From: Gloeopeniophorella convolvens
Taxonomy: Eukaryota > Basidiomycota > Agaricomycetes > Russulales
Direction: 5' to 3'
Length of the DNA stretch: 12,833 bases
Assembly (NCBI GenBank): GCA_022496205.1
Contig: WTXD01000307.1
Span: 1-12,833, forward strand
Positions 1 through 8,900 of the stretch are shown here, piece after piece; the first letter of the stretch is position 1, and every line of letters begins with the position of its first letter. The notes beneath the pieces were generated by a model, which was not told the origin of the DNA, searched no databases, and saw only the letters and a list, made by a program, of their open reading frames with translations. The translations under genes and the position numbers were made by a program.

Positions 1-854
1 CTACATATAGCGTAACCTGATGAAGATGCGCCCTCAGACGGGTAATTGGAAAGCTGGAATGAAGGGGGGCGGCGCCGATGTCCCGAGTATGAGATTGTTA
101 ATGAAACCGCGTGCCAACATGTATGATGGTGGTGACGCCGACGCAGCATGGTCGTACTTATGGCATGAGTGGATGCCCTTCCACAAGATCTGGCAGTTCT
201 AAATCCTGTTCTAGTTCTGAACGGCCGAAGAGTCGGGGAATGTCCCAGCCGGCGTGAGTCGTTGCAAGCTCCGAGTAGCCTTTCTAGATGGTTAGACTGG
301 AAGAGGGAGTGAATTCCCCCTTTTACACTCTGCATGCACATTCTAGATTGTAAGCCGCTTTCCGATGCTCTTAGGGCCGAAGACACATACGGTAAGGAAT
401 TTGGCGCAGCGACTCAGAGGGTAAGCAAGGCATTTGGGTCGGCTGCCATCGGCTGTGGTTTGGAGACGAGCTGACCGGACCTTTGATCGAACCTAAGCCT
501 AGAGCTAGAATGCTGTCTAGAATGTCTAGACTCCTTTGGAAAGGCGTTCGATGAGAGAGAATTGCTTCCCCAGTGACTTGGCAATAGTATGGGTGAGTAA
601 TGAAGGTAGAATGCAGTGGCCGTCGGCGGACCTGTAGTGTCGCGGATGGGGCTTACGTTCTCGACCGTTCCGTTCCCGGCGCTTCCCGCACGAGGTTGCG
701 GCTCCACCTAGTCTCCGTAACAGACTGGCCAAGTGAAGAGTCGCTCCACCAGGAGAGTGCCCGCAGGCGCTGGCACAAGGAACGGTATACCTGCACACTC
801 AACAGCGCTCAGCGCGCTCTCCAACCGCGCCGCCGATACCGCGCACACACCACC
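1..854 (+). repeat. Upstream part of duplicated CDC37 unit, copy A (5' flank and promoter relic)
   Basis: This stretch aligns with the region upstream of the full-length CDC37 gene (minus strand, 7970 to about 8800) and with 12046-12833 (minus strand). Shared blocks in the same order include a GGAATGAAGG block near 55-66, a CAGAGGGTAAG block at 415-425, GAGACGAGC at about 462-470, TTCCCGGCGCTT at 673-684, and the run up to the start codon, with CACACACCACC immediately before it. Homology starts at or before base 1, so the left boundary lies outside the window. No independent gene is visible here; short open frames are not supported. Confidence 0.8.
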
Positions 855-1710
855 ATACCGCCCAACTGTTCCAAGTGGGATCAGCTCAAGGTGCGCCCCG
901 CGCCCCGATCCATCCCCATCGATTAACCAAGACACCATCCCCCCCGCAGCTCTCAGACGACTCGGACGTCGGGGGCCACCCGAACGTCGACAAAATGTCG
1001 CCCATCCGCCGGAAGCAGCGCGACATACGAGAAGCGCGATGCGCGCAACCACCGCATCGCGGAGGTCGCCTACAACGACGTGCTGCTCGCGCGCCTGCCG
1101 CTTGCGCGCCGAGCTTCTCGGTCGAGGTCGCGCGCCTGCGCACGAGCCCGTCGCCTGAGCACCCGGCGATGAACGCGCCCACGCCGGTGACGTACGACGC
1201 GATGATCCTGCGCCTGCTCGAGACGGTCGCGCGGGCGCGGTCCCACGGCTGCTCGAGGAGTGGCTCGTGTTCCACGTGCAGAAGTTCGGGGACGTCACGG
1301 CGGCGGGAGCGGGACGAGCTGGAGAAGGGGCGCACATGGCACATCACGGCGGACGATCTGCACGAGGGGTTCGAGTCCAAGGTACGCCGCGGCTGCGTCG
1401 TGTGCGCGCGGGCTGCGCTGCTCGCGTTGCCGTTGCCAATACGTCCCGCCCAAGCCAGAGCCGGCGCACGTCGCGGGCGCGGGCAAAGGAAAAGCTGTTC
1501 TTCAACCGGTGCGTTCCCCTGCGGCGGCTTGTGCATGCGCTCGCGATCTCACGGACCAGCGCTACAGAATAACCTCCGGCGGGCAGAGCGCGCAGGGGAT
1601 CTTCTGCAAGGACTTCGACGACACGTACGTGCGCATCGCACGGCGCGGTGACGAAACTGGAAGAGGAACAGGCTGCCGCCGCGCGCGAGGAGCAGATCCA
1701 GCTCGTCGCG
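855..1710 (+). pseudogene. CDC37 relic, copy A (truncated, internally deleted)
   Basis: The segment is a decayed copy of the co-chaperone gene CDC37. Exon 1 survives at 855-890, but the start codon has become ATA (855-857). Intron 1 (891-949) still ends in CAG. Exon 2 begins with the recognisable LSDD motif and HPNVDK, then is broken by small frame-changing deletions around 1027-1110. Part of the coiled coil near 1230 is missing. Intron 2 (1382-1439) has the same 58 nt length as the parent's, but its acceptor AG is now AA (1438-1439). The following YVPPKPEP sequence is intact. About 350 bp encoding the Hsp90-binding core is then missing at about 1494/1495, where a GGAAAAG end joins CTGTTCTTC. 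The final matching piece (SGGQSA... to the EEQIQLV region) stops at 1710. No functional protein can be made. Confidence 0.9.
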
Positions 1711-1797
1711 TATTCTCCGACATCGCCACTGCGAACTCGGTGATCCTCGCATCGCTGCGTGCACGCGCGCCCGTGATGTGCGCGTTCTCCTCGCAGC
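1711..1797 (+). repeat. Tail shared by the two CDC37 relics, copy A
   Basis: Immediately after CDC37 homology ends, this copy reads TATTCTC and continues with blocks such as CACTGCGAACT, then a GTGC(A/G) stretch and CGCGTTCTCCT. The same order is found on the minus strand at 11169-11074 behind the second relic. The full-length gene does not continue this way. The shared tail suggests that the truncated form existed before it was copied a second time. The right boundary is approximate. Confidence 0.6.
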
Positions 1798-2426
1798 GAT
1801 GCCGTTTCATATGCTTACTCGACAACCCCACCCTTCGAGTCTCTCTCCGCCTCTACAATCAATGCCCCCGATCCCATCAGGCAAAGCAACCCCCCGCCCC
1901 ACCTGAGCCCAAAAGCACTACACTCGGTACTGCCTACTTCTTCCCCGCAGGCAGGAGCGACTGATATACAGCATTCATTTAGTCTCCGTAGCTGACCTCA
2001 TCCAATCGAACAAGACAGTCGTTCTCCGATGGATAAAGTATTCATTTCATAAACAAGCAATGTTGCGATGTTTGCTTCACCGAGGCTTATTTATTCACGC
2101 CATACCGACCTGTCTGAATCAGGCATCCCGATGCATACCCCGACTCTGACAGGCAACTTGTTCCAACCTCTCCGACGGGCAGCCGTGTGTGCATCCCGTG
2201 CGCGCCGAAAAAGCGTGCAAGCTCAGCGCGACCTATGTTTAGAAAACATTGCTAAAAACAAACAAACAGGGAGGCGTGTATACATAAATGCTCGGGGCGT
2301 ACAGATGGCGACAGCGCCGGATGTGCAGTTACACGCTCATATCGGACGTGATTGGACATGTGGGCCGCAGAGCGGCGCAGAGATGACGTGCGGCGCGGCG
2401 CGGCAGATAGGAGACATGGTGCGGCG
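1798..2426. other. Intergenic region, no gene recognised
   Basis: About 630 bp between the first CDC37 relic and the stop codon of the DUF6534 gene. It is AT-richer than the coding exons in 1960-2100 and 2240-2290, and would contain the 3' untranslated region of the minus-strand membrane protein gene. A forward open frame starting at 2068 runs into that gene on the opposite strand and has no recognisable protein features, so I treat it as chance. No repeat or RNA gene was seen. Confidence 0.6.
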
Positions 2427-4197
2427 TCAGACCATAGAATCGGGCGGCGGCAGCGGCTTCTCCGAGAGCGAGAACGGGCGCGGCGGGCGCTCGGGGGCGG
2501 TCACAGAGCCTGGCTTGCTATCCGTGTTGGCCATCTCGTGCGACTCGACATCGATGAACACCTGTGGCGCGTCGGCAGGGTTCTATGCGCAGACGGTGGG
2601 CGAGTGGACTTACCTCTGGTCTTGTGATGCTGCTTCCGAACGTCAGGACGTTGGCCTACCACGCACGTTGAGCGCACGTCGGCGGATGCAGTGCGTGTGA
2701 GGGTGGCACGTACCCGTCTGCCTGTGCTGGAAGATGCTTCGGTCGAGACGTCCTGTGTGCCAAACTTCCAGCCAGAACGCGAGTTGAGGCTGGATAGAAG
2801 CGAGTTGCTGTAAAGCTTAGATAGGGCCAAATTGAAGGCCAGGTGCCTGTCGGAAGCTCGATCAGGTCTTCTTTTTCTACATTGTTATTCGAGATGAAAC
2901 ATACGCGCCGCTGTTCGGCTTGGGAGAGAATACGCGTCAGCGAGGGAAGAGGATGCAGGATGTTCACATACGACTCCCAAGTATAGCGCAAGGTCGAGCG
3001 TCGCCCATATCGATGTCACAAGGCCGGTTTGAACCGTCACTGAAAAACTTGATCATGAGTCTAACGGCGAACTCAAAGCAAAGTCGACGAACTGCGGATC
3101 AACTTGTCGAGAATGTCGTTGGACACCTTGAAGGACCCCTTGTGTCTCCGCTGGACAAAACGCGCAAAATTACTACTTGATGGCGTTGGAACAGTGCCAG
3201 GAGACTCACGAGATGCCATACGAGGATCGTCGTGATTGCAATGTCGGTGACAGTCGACGCAGCCAACCATATGATCACAGTGACCTTGAACTTCTGAAAC
3301 TCCAGCCACTGAGGGACGATGCCTATGGCGATCGAGGTCCCTATTCCGCCAACTGATGCATGTTGGGTAGCGATACGGTGGGGGGGTTCAGGGACGACTC
3401 ACGACACTCGACTAGCGCGCCTACGGCGATGAACGCGGAGGCGATGTAGCTGTTAGTGAGAACCTTGACTCGCCAGGCAAAGAAGATCTGGACAGTGGCT
3501 CCTATGATTGCCTGACATTGGAAAGGGCAATCAACTCGTGCACTATGCGAGCGGGTGAGAAGTGCGTACCGTCATTGCGGGATCTATGCGGTAGGTTTAG
3601 TCGTATCACATAGTTGGAGTAGATGCCGAACGCCATTTCTTACCTGTTCCGAATACTGGACAACGAGTCAGATCCGCTTCAATTCAACGAACCAAACGCA
3701 GAACCTACCCCAATTCGCCTTCATGATGGCTTGCGGATTGTCTGGGCGATGCGTCAGAGGCATGAAATCCGCGAGTCACTTGTACATACTATAGTTGTTT
3801 ACCAATGCGTTGTAGATGTACTCAATATCAAAAACGCTGTTCATAGTGTCTGCGAGGAAGATGAACAACACCTCGAAGTAAGGTAAGCCTGGCGTCGACA
3901 CGCGCGCCTCGATGGGGTATACTGACCACGAGCTTCATCCAGGTCCTGTCTCTAGAAGATCGTTAGTAACGGCAAGGGCGGAGGAGGCAGCGGACGCACT
4001 TCTTGAAGGTGGAGAAATAGATGAAAGTCTGTGTGATGGAGATGCCATAGAGCAGGGTGTTGAGCATTGTTCCGATTAGAAGAGGGCCATGGCTGGAGGC
4101 GAGTCGCTGATCAGCACGGCAAACGGGCGCGCTGCAAAGTCAACGCGTACGCGATCTTGGCAAAGTTGGAAGGTGGCGGCGGGGCGGATTCAGCCAT
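2427..4197 (-). CDS. DUF6534-type seven-span membrane protein, 15 exons, intact
   Basis: Exons on the minus strand: 4197-4151, 4092-4000, 3951-3927, 3871-3790, 3741-3709, 3655-3644, 3583-3570, 3511-3403, 3352-3210, 3150-3093, 3039-2972, 2918-2905, 2846-2714, 2655-2614, 2561-2427. The spliced length is 1008 nt, in frame throughout, giving 335 aa and a TGA stop. All introns are GT-AG, 48-60 nt; intron 2 has a perfect TACTAAC branch site. Visible motifs are GPLLIGTML with LYG (first helix), NNPQAIMKANWVFGTDPAMT, FFAWRVKVLT, the DUF6534 core WLAASTVTDIAIT, NDILDKLIR, TVQTGLVTSIWA and KLYSNSLLSSLNSR. About seven hydrophobic segments lie near residues 17-40, 53-75, 95-115, 120-150, 165-186, 206-228 and 233-255. 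A hydrophilic, proline-rich C-terminal tail follows. The family is abundant in Agaricomycetes and has no established function. The start fits family N-termini. Individual tiny exons are less certain than the whole. Confidence 0.88.
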
Positions 4198-4634
4198 GGG
4201 TAGGAAGATGGACCTTTGTTGGACGGCAGAGGCAGAAGAGCATGAGGAAGGGTTATAAAGAGGGAAGGAAAGATCTCAAACAAGGAAAGACGCGTCGTCG
4301 GTTGGAATCAACCAAGCAAGATGGAATTCGAACCAAATTCGAACCCCCGCGCAGGGAAGGCGTAGGGCCCATCGCGGCATAGTCCGAATAGTTAGTAGAG
4401 AGCGTCGAGACAGGCATTTATGCATAATGTGGCGCAGAGCAGACGTTGAACAGAAGCTGACGATGGAGAAAGACAGGCAGGCTCGCATCGGAGTAACTTG
4501 ATTGACTTTGCGGACGCGCCCCTCGAAGCGCGCTCGCTTAGCGCTTACGGCACACAGCCATGACCAATGGCAGCCAATCGCCTGGAAGTGTGACCTTCTG
4601 CTCCACCTCCTGCTCACTCCCGACCACGGCGACC
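4198..4634. promoter_or_regulatory. Shared upstream region of two divergent genes, with TATA-like and CCAAT motifs
   Basis: These 437 bp separate the start codons of the DUF6534 gene (minus) and the adaptin-binding protein gene (plus). On the minus strand TTTATAA (about 4253-4259) lies some 56 nt before the membrane protein start, a plausible TATA box. On the plus strand two CCAAT motifs (4564-4568 and 4574-4578, ten bases apart) lie 57-71 nt before the adaptin-binding gene's preferred start. An ATTCGAACC direct repeat at 4324-4345 was examined as a possible tRNA arm and rejected. Promoter roles are inferred from position only. Confidence 0.4.
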
Positions 4635-6117
4635 ATGTCTGAAGACGCGTCGAGCCGGATCCTGGTGGTTGCGTCGACGATGGAGACGGCGCGGCAGGGG
4701 GTGCAGAGTATGTTCTGTACGGTGTCTGCGTGGTGTAGCAGGGTCTGAGGAGAGGCTCATCGCAGGGATCAAGGCGTTCGTTGGTGACTCGTCCGATCTG
4801 CCGCCGTCGAATGCGATCCCGTGGACGATCAGGAACCGATACTATTCGGCCAACGTTCACTTCCATCTTGCCCAATGCGCCCCGACCTTGCCCCAATTCG
4901 CAGAGCCTATCCCCGCCGTCATCTTCGTCTGGCAGCGCGGCCAGGCAGCTCCACCTCTTCGCTACTGCCCCATTCAGCTAACCCCGCCCCGCTAGCCTTA
5001 CGCAGAACACATCTTTGACATCGCAAAGTCCCTCGCCCGCATCGACCCAGACGTCGCCCTTGCCATCTCCCTCGGCACAGACAACCCGCATCACGACGAT
5101 CCCCCAGAGGGACCCGATGCCTTTCTCGCCGATCACGGCTTTGAATACATCGATGCCACCCGTACTGCCCGCTCTGCCGACAACGATGATGGGGACGACG
5201 GCGAGGACGTGCCGCAGGGCCTCCCGCGCGTCGTCGACGCCCTCAGCACCATAATGTGGCCCAACATGGTCCGTGCCCCACCCACCGGCAACCGTGCCAG
5301 CCAAATGCCCATGCTCTTCGACGTCATGCACGCAGCTGCCGACGGAGACGCAGAAGCAGATGAGGAGGACACCCTCGCCGGGCTGCTCGCCGCCGACGCC
5401 ACCGACCATGGCGCGCCCCAGACGCGCGCCCGCCGCGTGCAGCAGGAGATGGCCGCGCTCGAGCGCTGGCTCATCGAGAACGAGGAGCTGCACGACGCCG
5501 AGCTCGCCGAGGCCGGCTTGGACGGTGCGCGCATACATTCGGATGGCGAGGACGCGGACGAGCCGCTCCGCGTGCCCGCCGTCCAGGTGCTCAGTGGCGA
5601 CCCGTGGGCCGCGAGCAGCCCCGCCCCGTCCGCAGCAGGCGCGGCGGACTCCGCCAAGCCGGGATTCGACGACGACTTTGCCGCGTTCGTCTCGGCGCCG
5701 GCGCCAGCGCTGCTCACGGCGCAGCGGCTCGTGCCCGCGCACACGGGCGGCTCGTACCGCTCGCTGCGCTCCGGCACGTCGGAATTCGCCTCGGACGCAG
5801 ACGTGGACGACGACGCGGGCTACGAGGCGCTCGACGACCGCAGCACCGCGTCGCGCGAGCCCGGGGACGCCGGCTGGGACGCGGACGACGACCCACGCAC
5901 GCCCGTGCGCCGTGGGTTCCCCGGCGCGGGCGACGTGCCGTTCGACCTCACGGACATCCTGAGCACGTTGCAGACGATGCGTGCGGATGTCGCGGGTGTC
6001 GAGGACGAGGCGCAGCGCCGCGCGATGACCGCGCGCTTTGCGTCCGAGTTTGTGTTCCGGCGCATGGGCGGGGACAACGAGGCGGGGGCGGAGGTGCCTG
6101 GACCGGCACACAGCTAG
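4635..6117 (+). CDS. Alpha/gamma-adaptin-binding protein, AAGAB/p34 (Irc6-like)
   Basis: Exons: 4635 to about 4700 (or 4707), about 4750 (or 4742) to 4944, and 4996-6117, giving about 460-465 aa. Family members bind AP-1 and AP-2 adaptor subunits in the cytosol and assist adaptor complex assembly. Visible features are an N-terminal strand SSRILVVAST; IPWTIRNRYYSANVHF followed by AVIFVWQRGQ, typical of the GTPase-like N-terminal domain; PYAEHIFDIAKSLARI; HGFEYIDATR; and GLPRVVDALSTIMWPNM. A long acidic, low-complexity middle follows, then a conserved C-terminal helix region FDLTDILSTLQTMRADV...FASEFVFRRMG. The last intron (4945-4995) fits only as GC-AG, with a CTAAC branch site. First-intron borders are ambiguous: GTATGT 4708-4741 is only 34 nt, while GTGCAG 4701-4749 is 49 nt; both keep frame. 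The ATG at 4635 has an ACC context; an in-frame ATG at 4560 would add 25 residues. The gene ends 188 bp from the convergent CDC37 stop. Confidence 0.85.
4945..4995 (+). other. Non-canonical GC-AG intron in the adaptin-binding gene
   Basis: Upstream sequence encodes VWQRGQ ending in CAG at 4942-4944. Downstream sequence from 4996 encodes PYAEHIFDIAK. Both match the family and are in the same phase only if bases 4945-4995 (51 nt, GCAGCT...GCTAG, with CAGCTAACC as branch site) are removed. Reading through meets in-frame stops. No GT donor gives a conserved joint. Confidence 0.7.
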
Positions 6118-6305
6118 CGTGGCTGCCACAGCGAGCCCGCTGGCCGGCCGGGATGACGGTCTGGCTCTATACCACGTACATACACACAGTAGCTAGAAGG
6201 GGTTTCTCGGTTCTGTGGAGCATTGAGACTCATCGTTGCATTCGCGGTCGTACATCGCTTCCGTTTCGTTCTACCAGCTTTACACATACACTCTAGCACA
6301 GCCCT
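6118..6305. other. Short intergenic region between convergent genes
   Basis: These 188 bp hold the 3' untranslated regions of the adaptin-binding gene (plus) and CDC37 (minus), which must overlap or abut. No clear AATAAA signal is seen in either direction. Confidence 0.6.
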
Positions 6306-7969
6306 CTACGCGTCGTCGTTGTCGTCTTCGTCCTCGTCGTCTGCATCCGCGTCCGCCTGCGCGTGACCCGTCTCGTCCCGGATGCCCTCCTCCGCAAAGC
6401 TGAGGATGCCGCCCATGTCGAGCGCCTTGACGACCTCCTCTGCCTGCTCAACGGGCATGCTGCCCAGCACCTTGTTGACCGCCGCCAGCTCGCCCGTCTT
6501 GAGCGCGTCCTGCAGCCGCTCCGGCAGCCCGCAGAAGATGTCCCAGCGCATCTGCAGCGCCTTGCGCACCTCGTCAATGTCCATATCCTCCGTTCCGGGG
6601 CCCTCGAGCACGAGGTGCTCCGGCGGCGGGCCCTCGGGCACGTTGAACGAGATCACCGTGTCCGGGTTCTCCGCCACGAGCTGGATCTGCTCCTCGCCTG
6701 CCGCGGCGGCCTCTGCCTCCTCCTGCTTTGTCACCTCGACGCGCCGCACGATGTGCCCGTACGTGTCCTCGACGTCCTTGCGGAAGATCGCGTGCGCGCT
6801 CTGCCCGCCCGAGATCATCCTGCAGTAGCGACAGCCCCGTGAGACCGCAAGCCGAGCGCATCACAGGCGGCACGCACCGCTTGAAGAACAGCTGCACGCC
6901 GTCCTTGCCGAGCTTCTCGCTGTACTGCAGGAGCAGGCTCTGGTGCACGCACTGCTTGGCGTGCTTCGCCTTGCCGTCGCGCTGCGCCGTGAACGCCGCG
7001 ACGAGCAGCGCGTCCGACGCGCCGGGCACGACCACGTCGCGGTGGTTCTGGATAAACAGCCACGACTTTTCAAAGTCCCAGAGCGGCAGCTGCGCGAACG
7101 CCTCGAGCGACGGCGTCATCGTCGGTAGGTCCTCGTCGTCCGTGGGCAGCGCCGCGGGGGGCTCCGCCGCTGCTGCTGCCGCGGAGGTCGACGCGCCCGG
7201 GTTGAGCACCTCGATCTCGGTCGCCTTTGCGGGGGTGCTCTTCGCCTTTCCTTTGCTCGCGCCCGCGACGGCGCCGGCTCTGGCTTGGCGGGACGTACTG
7301 GCAGAGGCAGCGTGAGCAGCACAGCCCGCGCGCAGCACGCGCAGCCACGGCGCACCTTGGACTCGAACCCCTCGTGCAGATCGTCCATCGTGATGTGCCG
7401 CGTGCGCTCCTTCTCCAGCTCGTCCCGCTCCCGCCGCCGCTCCGCCGTGACGTCCCCGAGCTTCTGCGCGTGGAACGCGAGCCGCTCCTCGAGCAGCCGC
7501 GCGATCGCGTCCGCGTCCGCGCCTGCGCGCTCCTTGGCCTCCTGCGCGATCGTCTCGAGCAGGCGCAGGATCATCGCGTCGTACGTCACCGGCGCGGGCG
7601 CGTTCGTCGGCGGGTGCTCGGGCGAGGGGCTCGTACGCAGGCGTGCGACCTCGGACGCGAAGCGCGGCGCGCCGCCCGCGGCGAGCTCGGGCTGCAGCGC
7701 GCGCAGGCGCGCGAGCAGCACGTCGTTGCAGGCGACCTCCGCGTCGAGCTCGGCGATACGATGGTTGCGCACGTCGCGCTTCTCGTGGATGTCGCGCTGC
7801 TTCCAGCGGATGAGCGACTTTTTATCGACGTTCGGGTGGCCCTCGATGTCCGAGTCGTCCGAGAGCTGTAGGGGAGATGAGGTCCTGGTGAATCGATGGA
7901 GGCGAATCGAGGCGCAGGGCGCGGGGTGCGCACCTCGAGCTGGTCCCACTTGGAGTAGTTGAGTGGCAT
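6306..7969 (-). CDS. CDC37: Hsp90 co-chaperone Cdc37, full-length copy with a net -2 frame problem in exon 3
   Basis: Cdc37 loads protein kinases onto Hsp90 in the cytosol. Exons on the minus strand: 7969-7934, 7865-7356, 7297-6878, 6819-6306; introns are 68, 58 and 58 nt. The N-terminus MPLNYSKWDQLE-LSDDSD is diagnostic, with Ser14 as the CK2 site, followed by HPNVDK, SLIRWKQRDIHEKR, a long charged coiled coil in exon 2, and DDLHEGFESK. Exon 3 holds YVPP, then the Hsp90-binding core (LPLWDFEKSWLFIQNHRDVV, QLLFF-like QLFFKR). Exon 4 gives MISGGQSAHAIFRKDVEDTY, the C-terminal helical domain and an acidic tail; TAG at 6308-6306. Exon 3 is 420 nt where 422 is needed: single bases are missing at about 7287-7288 and 7270-7271 relative to both relics. 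An acceptor after GGAAAG (exon from 7245) would restore frame (475 aa) but drops the YVPP linker; repairing both bases would give 493 aa. Either the gene is broken, spliced differently, or the sequence has errors. Identity is certain; integrity is not. Confidence 0.93.
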
Positions 7970-8805
7970 GGTGGTGTGTGCGCGGTATCGATGGCGCGGT
8001 TGGAGAACGCACTGAGCGCTGTTGAGTGTGCAGGTATACCGTTCCTTGTGTGTGCCTGCGGGTACTTTCCAGGGCTTTCCTGGCCTGGCGGAGCCGCAAC
8101 CTGGTGCGGCAAGCGCCGGGAACCGAAGAGTCGAGAATGCAAGCCTCCATCTCCGCGACATCACCGTACGAGTCTGCCGATGCGCTGCTGCATCATTCTT
8201 TACCTTCGCTACACTCGTGTTATCGAGGAAGGAATCCCAAGGTTGAGTCGGCTCGTCTCCACAGCCAACAGCAGCCAATGCGAGCGTTCTACTTACCCTC
8301 TGAATCATCGCCTGGATTCGCCCACAAGAGTACCGGAAGGCGGTGCATAATTTGACCGAAATATGCAGGTAGAAATACTAAAAAGGGGTCGACCCCGGCG
8401 GCTTCTGGTCGCTACCCGGAGCTTGCAACAAATCACCCAGCTTGGGCCTCCCCCGACCCCTCAGTCGTTTATGACTAGAACAGGAACCAGAACTACCATA
8501 TCATGTAGAAAGGTACCAAGGTGCCCACTCAGGAGGCCCCCACTCGGGAGGTATCCACTCTCCTGCATCGGCGTCACCAACGTGTCGGCATGCGGTTTCA
8601 TCAACATTCTCAAATCTGAGACACACTTTTGGCGCAGGCTGCCTTCATTCCGGCTCTCCAATTGCCCACCTGAGAGACTGCAGCGCCGCATCGTTATCGG
8701 ATTACGTTCCCTGCTGAACAGATGTCAAAACTGTCGTGCGCATCGCCGTTGCTGTGCAGGGTCATCTCTCCCCCATCGCGCTCTCTTAAAGCGATTCACG
8801 AGCAC
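7970..8805 (-). repeat. Upstream region of CDC37, parent copy of the duplicated 5' flank
   Basis: This is the region between the divergent CDC37 gene and the membrane protein gene starting at 8901. It aligns over its whole length with 12046-12833 (minus) and with 1-854 (plus). Ordered landmarks are TTCCCGGCGCTT (8122-8111), the CAGAGGGTAAG block (8302-8292), GGAATGAAGG (about 8650), and TGTTCAGC...GTAATCCGAT near 8695-8720. The match with the right-hand copy continues to GTGCT at 8805-8801, where the window ends for that copy. The region must hold the CDC37 promoter and 5' untranslated region, and probably that of the divergent gene. No TATA or CCAAT element could be assigned with confidence. 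Confidence 0.8.
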
Positions 8806-8900
8806 GTTGGGGCACCTAGTGACCTACCGCCATCTTCTGCCTGCCCTAGCCATCTCTGCTGTCTTTTCTTCGCTGCTGGTGTTGTCCGTCTCCCGAAGAG

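Noticed and set aside
1..1797. Reading the left copy as a processed retrocopy
   Set aside because: It retains intron 1, intron 2 and the final intron region at matching positions, and carries upstream promoter homology, so it is DNA-mediated.
2068..2700. Forward open frame of 210 codons
   Set aside because: Its second half is antisense to the last exons of the DUF6534 gene, and the first half shows no motif, no introns and no neighbour context.
2656..2713. Apparent frameshift near the end of the DUF6534 gene
   Set aside because: A 58-nt intron with a consensus GTACGT donor restores the frame and leads into a proline-rich tail ending at 2427.
4320..4350. GGTTCGAA-like motifs on the minus strand, suggesting a tRNA T-arm or B box
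   Set aside because: The flanking bases do not form a 5-bp T stem, and no D-arm, anticodon arm or acceptor stem can be paired around them. It is a short direct repeat of ATTCGAACC.
5133..6129. Long open frames antisense to, and in another frame of, the adaptin-binding gene, up to 383 codons
   Set aside because: They overlap the GC-rich third exon, are rich in Arg/Ala/Gly as expected of shadow frames, and lack any family motif. The plus-strand frame carries conserved motifs instead.
6363..7962. Several long plus-strand open frames across the CDC37 gene
   Set aside because: These are shadows of GC-rich CDC37 exons; only the minus strand reconstructs Cdc37.
8100..8200. Possible heat-shock elements upstream of CDC37
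   Set aside because: Isolated GAA and TTC triplets occur, but not in three or more alternating 5-bp units, and they shift between the three copies.
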